From the NCBI GenBank assembly GCA_021731215.1, contig JAKFXU010000388.1, forward strand, positions 1 through 12,838: a DNA stretch of 12,838 nucleotides, read 5' to 3'. Of this stretch, positions 1 through 5,476 are shown one piece after another. A model generated the notes under the pieces. The model was not told the origin of the DNA and did no database searches. It saw only the letters and a program-made list of their open reading frames with translations. Origin of the DNA: Rhodoferax sp. (GTDB lineage: Bacteria; Pseudomonadota; Gammaproteobacteria; Burkholderiales; Burkholderiaceae_C). The number at the start of each line of letters is the position of its first letter. Within the stretch, counting starts at the first letter, position 1. Both the position numbers and the translations under genes were made by a program.

Positions 1-585
1 GGCCTTGACCTCAAACACGCCCTTGCCGAATTCCATGAGGGTGACATCAAGCGTGCCACCGCCCAGATCAATCACGACAATGCGCAACTCCTGCGCCAGC
101 CGGTCCAGGCCATAGGCCAGTGCCGCGGCAGTGGGCTCGTTGACCAGACGGATTACGTCCAGGCCCGCGATGCGGCAGGCATCTTTGGTGGCGGCGCGCT
201 GGTTGTCATCAAAGTAGGCGGGCACGGTGACCACCGCCTTGGCCACCGATTCGCCCAGAAATGCTTCGGCATCGCGTTTGATTTTTTGCAGCAAAAAGGC
301 CGACAGCTGCTCGGGCGAGTAGCTGCTTCCCCTGAGCACAATCGGCTCGCGCTTGCCCATCTTGCGCTTGAAGGCGGTAACCGTGCCTTGCGGATTGGCT
401 GTTGCCTGGCGCCGGGCCGGTTCGCCCACCAGCATCTGGCCATCTGCCGTGAAGGCCACATAGCTGGGAAAAGCCTTGCCGCCGACGCTGAGCCCTTCGG
501 CGCTGGGGATGATGACGGGGCGACCGCCGCGCAGGACGGCAGCGGCCGAGTTGGATGTTCCGAGATCAATGCCGATGATGTTCAT
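1..585 (-). CDS. Hsp70-family chaperone, HscC/DnaK-like (N-terminal part; runs off left edge)
   Basis: ATP-dependent chaperone of the Hsp70 family, cytoplasmic. The 195 codons visible cover about half of the nucleotide-binding domain. It starts [13 protein letters not shown] (phosphate-1 motif, residues 1-13), has the FKRKMG lysine segment (K73), [12 protein letters not shown] (119-130), [13 protein letters not shown] (148-160) and the phosphate-2 motif IDLGGGT (172-178, T178 matching the DnaK autophosphorylation threonine). The ATG at 585 is preceded by GGAG five bases upstream. GTSNS replaces the usual GTTNS, and the short linker after FKRKMG resembles E. coli HscC rather than true DnaK, so I read it as a specialised paralogue rather than the housekeeping dnaK; no grpE or dnaJ is next to it. 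It is third in a leftward unit, 44 bases after the PEBP gene. The substrate-binding domain is outside the window, so the subfamily is uncertain while the Hsp70 call is firm. Confidence 0.93.
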   Translation of the reverse strand, partial: MNIIGIDLGTSNSAAAVLRGGRPVIIPSAEGLSVGGKAFPSYVAFTADGQMLVGEPARRQATANPQGTVTAFKRKMGKREPIVLRGSSYSPEQLSAFLLQKIKRDAEAFLGESVAKAVVTVPAYFDDNQRAATKDACRIAGLDVIRLVNEPTAAALAYGLDRLAQELRIVVIDLGGGTLDVTLMEFGKGVFEVKA

Positions 586-629
586 GGCGGCTCCTTGCCA
601 GTATTGTCAGAATCAGAGATGGGGATCAG

Positions 630-1112
630 TCACGGGCCGGCTTGTCGCTGGTACAAACCAACCAGCTCGGCACGCGCCAGGATGTGGCCCTGCATGGCAC
701 GCTCCAACGCCGCCTTGTCGGGGTTTTTCAGATCAGGCAGCCGCGCATCCAGTGCAAACAGCTTGTGGAAATAGCGATGCCTGCCAATTGGCGGGCAGGG
801 GCCGCCGTAGCCGGTGCGCCGCCAGTCGTTGAGGCCCTGCAGGGTGCCAGGCGGCAGTTGGCTGGCGGCAATGCCCTCGGGTAATTGATCGGTTTGCGGC
901 GGCAGGTTGTACAGCAGCCAGTGCACCCAGATCATTTTGGGTGCCTGGGGGTCGGGCGCATCCGGGTCGTCAACGATCAGCACCAGGCTTTGCGCGTTGG
1001 CGGGCACACCGGTCCAGGAAAGCGCTGGCGACAGATCAGCACCATCACAACTATGCCGGCGCGCCATCATGCCCATGTGCTGAAATGCTGCGGAGCTGAG
1101 GGTCAGAGACAT
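630..1112 (-). CDS. YbhB/YbcL-type phosphatidylethanolamine-binding (PEBP) family protein
   Basis: A 160-residue protein of the bacterial PEBP (Raf-kinase-inhibitor-like) family. The family signature is complete: CDGADLSPALSW (22-33), DDPDAPDP (48-55), WVHWLLYNLP (62-71), and GYGGPCPPIGRHRY (101-114), which lines the anion-binding pocket. Length is normal for the bacterial subfamily (about 150-185). No signal peptide is visible, so it is probably cytoplasmic. The biochemical role of bacterial PEBPs is largely unknown; ligand binding at the conserved pocket is expected. Only 9 bases separate its start from the Hsp20 stop, so the two are almost certainly co-transcribed, and the Hsp70 gene follows. 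The Shine-Dalgarno sequence is weak (a GAG about 8 bases upstream), which would fit translational coupling. Sitting between two chaperone genes suggests, as inference only, a role in stress protection. Confidence 0.92.
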   Translation of the reverse strand: MSLTLSSAAFQHMGMMARRHSCDGADLSPALSWTGVPANAQSLVLIVDDPDAPDPQAPKMIWVHWLLYNLPPQTDQLPEGIAASQLPPGTLQGLNDWRRTGYGGPCPPIGRHRYFHKLFALDARLPDLKNPDKAALERAMQGHILARAELVGLYQRQAGP

Positions 1113-1121
1113 GGCAGGCGC

Positions 1122-1625
1122 TCAGATCACCGCAATCGTCTTGACGTTGTCGCTGCCTTCCTTGGGCAGACGGATCGTCAGCACGCCATTCTTGAAACTG
1201 GCTTGCGCTCGGTCGATGTTGACGTTGCGCGGCAGGGGGATGGAACGCTGAAACGCCCCATAAGCGCGCTCCATCACGTGGTAGGTGCTGTCATGGGTTT
1301 CGCGCTCAAAGCGCTTTTCGCCGCTCAGGTGCAGCATGTTGCCTTCGATGGTGATTTGGCAATCGTCTTTCTCCATGCCGGGCAGTTCGACCCGCACCAC
1401 CACGTCCCTGGCGGTTTCCTCCAGCTCGCCGGCCAGCAGGCTCCAGCGTGGCAGCGTGGCGAGCGCGCGGCTTTCGCTCTGCGTCTGATCTTTGTCGTGG
1501 GTGAAGTGGGTGAGGGCAGCGCTGCTGCGGCTGAGCAATTCGCGCCAGCCTTCTGACAGGTTTTCCCACGCACGATTGATTTCATGACCGATGGTTTTCC
1601 CGGTCTGTTTCAGTGAGTTCAGCAT
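1122..1625 (-). CDS. Small heat-shock protein, Hsp20/alpha-crystallin family
   Basis: ATP-independent holdase that binds unfolding proteins in the cytoplasm and hands them to Hsp70. At 167 residues it has an N-terminal arm (1-68), an alpha-crystallin domain (about 70-160: DVVVRVELPGMEKDD, the beta strand ITIEGNMLHLSGEK, and the hallmark A-x4-G-x-L in ASFKNGVLTIRLPK at 142-155), and a short C-terminal tail with a hydrophobic I-A-V near the end, like the I-x-I/V oligomerisation motif. An ATG at 1631 is also in frame but lies only 2 bases from the Shine-Dalgarno sequence (AAGGAA, complement of 1634-1639). The ATG at 1625 has 8 bases of spacing and is chosen here. It is first gene of the leftward Hsp20-PEBP-Hsp70 unit. 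The leader appears structured and an FNR-like box lies upstream, both listed separately. It is not a close IbpA match by eye, so no symbol is given. Confidence 0.93.
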   Translation of the reverse strand: MLNSLKQTGKTIGHEINRAWENLSEGWRELLSRSSAALTHFTHDKDQTQSESRALATLPRWSLLAGELEETARDVVVRVELPGMEKDDCQITIEGNMLHLSGEKRFERETHDSTYHVMERAYGAFQRSIPLPRNVNIDRAQASFKNGVLTIRLPKEGSDNVKTIAVI

Positions 1626-1718
1626 GATCATAGTTCCTTAAGAATAGGGTTGATCCAGTCCGCTGCCGCGGCTTGTAGCAACAAATAGCCTCACCACCCA
1701 AAGTGCAAAGGCAACCAA
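1626..1718 (-). promoter_or_regulatory. Structured 5' leader of the Hsp20 unit, possible RNA thermometer
   Basis: If transcription starts near 1718 (placed from the FNR box geometry) the leader is about 93 nt. Read on the minus strand it can form three stem-loops. The first is at 1712-1688: a 25-nt imperfect hairpin with GCCUU/GAGGC and CAC/GUG pairs. The second is at 1671-1660: CCGC-GGCA-GCGG. The third is at 1655-1626: GAUCA pairs with UGAUC around the ribosome binding site, and an inner UUCU can pair with GGAA of the Shine-Dalgarno. Sequestering the ribosome binding site of an Hsp20 mRNA in the last of several hairpins is the plan of ROSE-type thermometers. The stems are short and one inner pair is G-U, so this is a hypothesis from hand folding, not a family match. 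Confidence 0.3.
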
Positions 1719-1752
1719 ACAGTTCACTCTATGACGCTGTGTGACCAGCGGA

Positions 1753-1766
1753 TTGATATTACTCAA
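1753..1766 (-). promoter_or_regulatory. FNR/ANR-type box and inferred promoter for the Hsp20 unit
   Basis: The 14 bases read TTGAT-ATTA-CTCAA on the + strand, 9 of the 10 fixed positions of the FNR consensus TTGAT-N4-ATCAA. On the minus strand, a start site 41.5 bases from the centre (about 1718) would have a -10 near 1730-1725. TAGAGT (complement of 1726-1731, 4/6 match to TATAAT) lies within one base of that. Toward the + strand no TATAAT-like hexamer stands at the matching distance, so the site more likely serves the Hsp20 unit than the cytochrome gene. The Crp/Fnr regulator in this window lacks the cysteines of an oxygen-sensing FNR, so the factor would be encoded elsewhere. One match at this stringency can occur by chance; the position supports it. 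Confidence 0.45.
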
Positions 1767-1981
1767 GCTCCATGCCCGCCCTGACCAAAAACCCGATTGC
1801 TATCGCCCGGCGGCAAGCGCTCGCGGTTGCGCCTGCGCCAACAGAGCCGACACTGATTTTTCGCAAGGCAAGGGCGAAGGCGGCTTGCCACAATGGCACG
1901 CTGTACCCGCAGAATGGGTTGCACGGTACGCCGGATTGGCGGCACTGTTTTTCGGCTGCAAGAAAGTGAAAGGTGATGAAC
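1767..1981. other. Intergenic stretch before the cytochrome gene, no gene seen
   Basis: With the leader and FNR box this completes a gap of about 355 bases between the Hsp20 gene and the cytochrome gene. Reading frames crossing it give arginine-, alanine- and histidine-rich translations with no family resemblance. A 6-bp stem (GGCAAG at 1867-1872 with CTTGCC at 1884-1889, loop of 11) is visible but has no T run and no clear role. No convincing sigma-70 promoter for the cytochrome gene was found; AAAGG at 1969-1973 is its likely ribosome binding site. Confidence 0.4.
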
Positions 1982-2515
1982 ATGGCAAAGTTTTCGATGT
2001 TGGCGTCCAAGCGGCCCTTCGAACGCATGACAGCGAGACGCCACGGTCTGCTGTACGGCACTGCGTTCACGTCGGCCCTGTTGCTGGCCGGATGCGCCTT
2101 GGAAGTGCAGAACAAGCAGACCGCCCAAGAACTCGCGCGGCTCGCACAGCCACCCGGTTCGGTCTATACCGGCTGGCGCGTCTTCCAGGACCGGTGCGCG
2201 CTCTGTCATGGGCCCGCTGCCACCGGCACGGCGGGCGCCCCCGATCTGTTGCCCAGAATGCGCGAAATGGGCTCGCGCCAATTCGTGAACCTCGTGCTCA
2301 CGCGCTACGACTGGGGTCTTGCGCCGGCGCAGGCCAGCAGTGACAGCGCCGCGCGGGAGGCCTTGGTCGAACAGGTCGTGCAGCGCAAGGCCTACATGCT
2401 GACGATGCCCGCCTGGCAAGGCGAACCCCGCGTGAATGCCCATATCGTGGATCTCTATGCCTATCTCTCGGCGCGCGCCCAAGGTACGCAGGGCCCGGCT
2501 CGTCCGGCGCAGTAG
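1982..2515 (+). CDS. c-type cytochrome, predicted lipoprotein
   Basis: Predicted periplasm-facing mono-haem cytochrome c anchored by a lipid. From the ATG at 1982 it has 177 residues: a basic N-terminal region, a hydrophobic stretch ending in the lipobox LLLAGC (Cys38), then the haem motif CALCH (C72, C75, H76) followed by GPAATGTAGAPDL, as in class I cytochromes. MPAW in the C-terminal half is a candidate for the distal Met ligand. Frames open further up at GTG 1973 and ATG 1976, but these lie too close to the AAAGG Shine-Dalgarno at 1969-1973; 1982 has 8 bases of spacing. A later ATG (MTARRHG..., residue 16) would give a more ordinary lipoprotein signal length. It appears to be a single-gene unit, converging on homospermidine synthase with only 16 bases between stops. 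It probably feeds an electron-transfer chain, but its partner cannot be named. Confidence 0.85.
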   Translation: MAKFSMLASKRPFERMTARRHGLLYGTAFTSALLLAGCALEVQNKQTAQELARLAQPPGSVYTGWRVFQDRCALCHGPAATGTAGAPDLLPRMREMGSRQFVNLVLTRYDWGLAPAQASSDSAAREALVEQVVQRKAYMLTMPAWQGEPRVNAHIVDLYAYLSARAQGTQGPARPAQ

Positions 2516-2531
2516 CTGCGCGGCTTAGAGG

Positions 2532-3950
2532 TCACGTGACCCGGAAGTTTTTGAATTGCCACGGATCGTCACGATCGATATCCTCGTTGAACAGCGCGCT
2601 GCGCCCGGCCAACGGAGTCCAGTCGGTGTAAACGCCCACCACGCTGCCGAGATAGGGGCGACACAGTCCCAGGATTTGATCGAATGGCATTTCATCGGGC
2701 TCCACCAGATCGCGGTCCGGATTTTTCATGGCCCACACTACGCCCGCCATCACCGTTGCGGTGACCTGCAGGCTGGTGGCGCTGTTGTGCGGGCACAGCT
2801 CGCGCGTCTGCTCAATCGACAACTGCGAACCGTACCAGTAGGCGCCGCGAGCGTGACCCAGCAGCAGCACACCAAGCTCATCGCTGCCGCAGGTGATCTC
2901 TTCCTTGAGGATGCGCTCATGGTCTTGCAAGTGCCAGTTGCGTCCGGCCAGCTCATGCAGGGACAGCACCGCGTCGTCACACGGGTGATACGCATAGTTG
3001 ACCGTCGGTCGGTAGGAAGGGTGCTCACCTTCGCCGACGGTGAAGTAATCGGCGATCGAGATCGACTCGGCGTGGGTAATCAGAAAACCGTGAATCGGTC
3101 CGGCCCTTGGCGCCCAGGTGCGAACCCGGGTGCCAGCACCCGGGCGGTTCAGGTAGATCGACGCCCGGCAACCGGCGTCGTGGCGCGCCCCGTCCGGCGG
3201 AAAATGGCGCTCATGGCTGCCCCAGCCCAGTTCAGCCGGTTGGCACGCCTCGTCCACAAAGGCTTCCACCGACCAGGTGTTGACAAATTCACCGGGCGCC
3301 TTGCGGCTGGCCCCTACTTGTGTGTCGCGCTCGGCAATGTGAATCACGCGCACATTGAGCTGCTGGGCCAATTGGGCCCAGGCCAGGCGCGAGTCCGGCG
3401 CTGCCACCAGCAGACCGGTGTCCTGCGCAATATTGAGCAGCGCCTGCTTGAGTAAGTGAGACACCAGGCCGGGGTTGGCGCCATGCGTGAGCACGGCAGT
3501 CGGGCCACGCCTATCCTTGGTGCGCAGGGCCAGCGCCGCTTCGCGCAGCGCATAGTTGGTGCGCTTTGCGCTTGGCAATGCCGGGTCGAGATAACCGCCG
3601 GCCCAGGGCTCGATGCAACTGTCCAGGTAAAGCACGCCCCGAGCCTGGCACAGCCCGATCAGCGCGACGCTGCTGACGTCCACCGACAGGTTGAGCAGGA
3701 AGTCGCCCGGCTCCAGACGGAGTTCCAGCACCGAGCGAAAATTGACGGGCGTGAGGGAAGCCGGCAGACAGGGCACGCCGTAGCCAGCGGCAATCGTCCA
3801 GTCGGTGTCAGCGGGGCTGATGATCAGTATCTGCTGCGGCTGCATCTGGATATGGCGCAGCAGCAGCGGCAGCACACCCTGCCCGATGCAGCCGAAGCCG
3901 ATCATCACCAGACGGCCGTGGAATTGATGCTCTTTGTGCCAGACGTTCAA
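2532..3950 (-). CDS. hss: Homospermidine synthase
   Basis: Makes sym-homospermidine from two putrescines (or putrescine plus spermidine) using bound NAD; cytoplasmic polyamine synthesis (EC 2.5.1.44). At 472 residues it is close to the Blastochloris viridis enzyme. An N-terminal Rossmann fold carries MIGFGCIGQG (16-25), followed by the saccharopine-dehydrogenase-like body with THGANPGLVSH (155-165). HIAERDTQVGASRKAPGEF and VNTWSVEAFVDE hold E207, W226 and E234. From memory these match active-site E210, W229 and E237 of the B. viridis enzyme with a constant offset of three. The start is TTG at 3950: an in-frame TAA lies two codons upstream, and GGAGGG sits about 8 bases before the TTG, a strong Shine-Dalgarno that compensates for the weak codon. 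It follows the lipoprotein gene by 58 bases on the same strand and may share its transcript. Confidence 0.92.
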   Translation of the reverse strand: MNVWHKEHQFHGRLVMIGFGCIGQGVLPLLLRHIQMQPQQILIISPADTDWTIAAGYGVPCLPASLTPVNFRSVLELRLEPGDFLLNLSVDVSSVALIGLCQARGVLYLDSCIEPWAGGYLDPALPSAKRTNYALREAALALRTKDRRGPTAVLTHGANPGLVSHLLKQALLNIAQDTGLLVAAPDSRLAWAQLAQQLNVRVIHIAERDTQVGASRKAPGEFVNTWSVEAFVDEACQPAELGWGSHERHFPPDGARHDAGCRASIYLNRPGAGTRVRTWAPRAGPIHGFLITHAESISIADYFTVGEGEHPSYRPTVNYAYHPCDDAVLSLHELAGRNWHLQDHERILKEEITCGSDELGVLLLGHARGAYWYGSQLSIEQTRELCPHNSATSLQVTATVMAGVVWAMKNPDRDLVEPDEMPFDQILGLCRPYLGSVVGVYTDWTPLAGRSALFNEDIDRDDPWQFKNFRVT

Positions 3951-4008
3951 TTTTTATTCCCTCCCTCGGTACATGCCGGTTACGCCACGATAGGCGGTTG
4001 CAGCGTCG

Positions 4009-4509
4009 CTATTGGGCCGCAAAATCGGCCCGCACCACCCGGCCGTCGGAGAGCTGGCACTCGCCCTCGCCGCCGCCTGCCATGCCGCGCACGGGCTCAA
4101 CCAGGTGAAAGCGGCAACGCATGCGCTGCTTGTCTTGCGCCTCCAGCGTCGCCACCACCTTGCCCGAGTAATGCGTGATGAACTGGACGGTCGGGTACGC
4201 AAACGGCGAAGGACCAACCCAGTAGGGCCAGTCGTACCAGCCATGGCGCCAGTGAGTCCAGAGCGGAGTCAGCACTTCGCTCCGCGTGGTCTGGGTGACT
4301 TGAAAGAAGCGGCCCTGAAAGGTCAGGCCCGGCAGCGCTGCCGTCATGCTGCCGGACATGCCGCCGTCGGTGCTCTTCCAGTTGAACGCAACAGCTTGCT
4401 CCGGTGCGCCAGCGCCAGAGATTTGGCCGCCGCCAATACCGGTGCTGGTGCAGGCGGTCATAACCAGCACGAGTGGAACGAACGCTGCAATAAGTTTTGC
4501 GGTTTTCAT
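4009..4509 (-). CDS. Small predicted lipoprotein of unknown function
   Basis: I do not recognise the family. The 166-residue product begins MKTAKLIAAFVPLVLVMTAC, a typical lipoprotein signal with Cys20 as the lipid site, then a flexible Gly/Ser-rich linker (21-37). The mature part is probably beta-rich: it has a Trp/Tyr/Pro-rich segment WTHWRHGWYDWPYWVGP (84-100) and two cysteines (C132 in RMRCRF, C151 in GEGECQLSDG) that could form a disulphide after export. An open frame extends to 4617, but the ATG at 4509 is preferred because the signal peptide starts there and AAGG stands 9 bases upstream. It lies upstream of homospermidine synthase with a 58-base gap. The C-terminal G-E-C-x-L-x-D-G pattern is one often seen in small secreted beta domains; no function is inferred. 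Confidence 0.8.
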   Translation of the reverse strand: MKTAKLIAAFVPLVLVMTACTSTGIGGGQISGAGAPEQAVAFNWKSTDGGMSGSMTAALPGLTFQGRFFQVTQTTRSEVLTPLWTHWRHGWYDWPYWVGPSPFAYPTVQFITHYSGKVVATLEAQDKQRMRCRFHLVEPVRGMAGGGEGECQLSDGRVVRADFAAQ

Positions 4510-4744
4510 AAGCTTCGACCTTCGAGCGTACGCGTGCCAAGCGCCAGGTGTTTGACTATTCGCAAACGCGCCGCACTCGGTCTGCATTGCTTGCAGGTTC
4601 CAAGCTAGCGACCGCAAGGGTTCGTCGGTAGTCCGCCGGTGGCGCTTAACCCGGCACTGCGAGGGCTGCCTTCAACGGCGCCGGTTTCCTTGGCGGCAGC
4701 GGCGGCCATAGCGTCAGCGGCTCAGCAGGCCGCCCGGCTATCGG
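4510..4744. other. Intergenic stretch upstream of the lipoprotein gene
   Basis: Holds the lipoprotein ribosome binding site (AAGG, minus strand). An alanine-rich + strand frame runs from about 4639 through AAAAAIASAAQQAARL near 4690-4740, but no start, ribosome site or homology supports it; it may be debris linked to the adjacent pseudogene. No promoter with both hexamers could be called. Confidence 0.3.
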
Positions 4745-5235
4745 TTGAAAATCATTCCGCAGCGTGCCATCACCTCATTGACCAACGCGCTCGATTTTGT
4801 CGGCACCGATGAATTTCACCACGGCAAGCGCGTGGCGCTGATGGCTGGGGCGATTGCCGAGGAAATGAACTGGCCGATCGCACCGACGTTCTGCTCGCCC
4901 CTTATTTCATTGGCTCGACGCTGAAAAATGAAATCCTGTGGGAATACCCCGAGATGGTCGAACGCATCGCCGGCCTCGGCGGCGCGCTGTTTGCGCCAGC
5001 GCTGGTTGAGGCCTTTCGCCGTGCCACCGGGCGCGAATCGTTCTGGCTGGCGATGGCCCCGGCCTACATCGAGGACCAGATCGAGGACCATCTGCGCCGG
5101 GGTCAGCCGGTCGAACTTGACACCGCCGACGCGCTCGCCATCGCCGGACTGTTCGCGCACACGGTCGACGCCAAGAGTTCCTACACGCTGGAACATTCGA
5201 CCCGGGTCGCGCGCATCGCCCGTCACCCCCCGCCG
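4745..5235 (+). pseudogene. Remnant of an HD-GYP/HD-domain phosphohydrolase
   Basis: Two fragments of one protein lie in different frames. Fragment one (4745 to about 4872) reads IIPQRAITSLTNALDFVG then TDEFHHGKRVALMAGAIAEE, the N-terminal start of the HD region in one class of these proteins (HGKRVA helix). Fragment two (about 4870-5220, shifted frame) reads ADRTDVLLA, then EILWEYPEMVERIAGLGG, the FWLAMAPAYIEDQIEDHL segment, and finally AGLFAHTVDAKSSYTLEHST and RVARIAR. The last piece is the beginning of a second HD-type domain (DAKSPYTxxHSxRVA in intact relatives). In relatives I recall, roughly 90-100 residues with the HD dyad separate the two blocks; here they are joined near 4870-4876, implying an internal deletion with loss of frame. 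The C-terminal end is also lost after about 5220. Intact members cleave cyclic di-GMP or related phosphodiesters; this copy cannot. The family call rests on pattern memory. Confidence 0.7.
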
Positions 5236-5253
5236 CCATTCAGGATGGCGTGA

Positions 5254-5357
5254 ATCGATGGCGCGCCAACACTTCACCGCAGACTTCAACGACACTGCGG
5301 TTCATCACGCCGACTGGATCGGAGAAGACACGCGGCCGGGCGAACTTGGCCGTCAGC
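5254..5357. other. Short unassigned stretch between pseudogene and REPIN
   Basis: About 100 bases without a supportable gene or signal. It probably represents further decay of the HD-GYP 3' end or the sequence into which the repeat element inserted. Confidence 0.3.
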
Positions 5358-5435
5358 TGTAGGGTGGGCAAAGCGAAGCGTGCCCACGATTTTCGTCTAG
5401 CCGCTGTGGGCACGCTTCGCTTTGCCCACCCTACA
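5358..5435. repeat. REPIN: two inverted GTAG-headed REP hairpins
   Basis: The arms 5358-5387 and 5406-5435 are perfect reverse complements over 30 bases, separated by an 18-base spacer. Each arm begins with GTAG (5359-5362, and CTAC at 5431-5434 on the other strand) and is itself a hairpin: GTGGGCA, a 10-base AAGCGAAGCG loop, TGCCCAC (7 bp, no mismatch). A pair of inverted GTAG-REPs is the definition of a REPIN/BIME-type element moved by a RAYT (TnpA-REP) transposase, which must then be encoded elsewhere in the genome. It sits 41 bases past the htpG stop codon and could also block read-through or protect the mRNA 3' end. The GTAGGGTGGGC motif recurs in many betaproteobacteria in my recollection. 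Confidence 0.8.
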
Positions 5436-5476
5436 CGATGTCTACCCTGCATGAGGTGCTGAGTGCTTATCGCAGC

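Noticed and set aside
1700..1725. Sigma-54-like element (TTGG...TTGCA) in the hsp20 leader
   Set aside because: The GG to GC distance is 8 bases in place of the required 10, so it does not fit a -24/-12 promoter.
1867..1889. 6-bp stem GGCAAG/CTTGCC upstream of the cytochrome gene
   Set aside because: No T run, mid-intergenic position, and such stems are frequent by chance at this GC content.
2556..3455. 299-codon + strand frame opposite homospermidine synthase
   Set aside because: Shadow frame; the minus strand carries the Rossmann motif and active-site residues.
4639..4745. Alanine-rich + strand frame before the HD-GYP remnant
   Set aside because: No start or ribosome site, no homology recognised, and out of frame with the remnant.
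5358..5435. Reading the inverted repeat simply as an intrinsic terminator of htpG
   Set aside because: No T tract follows the structure on either strand, and the double-hairpin GTAG layout fits a REPIN better. A secondary role in ending transcription remains possible.
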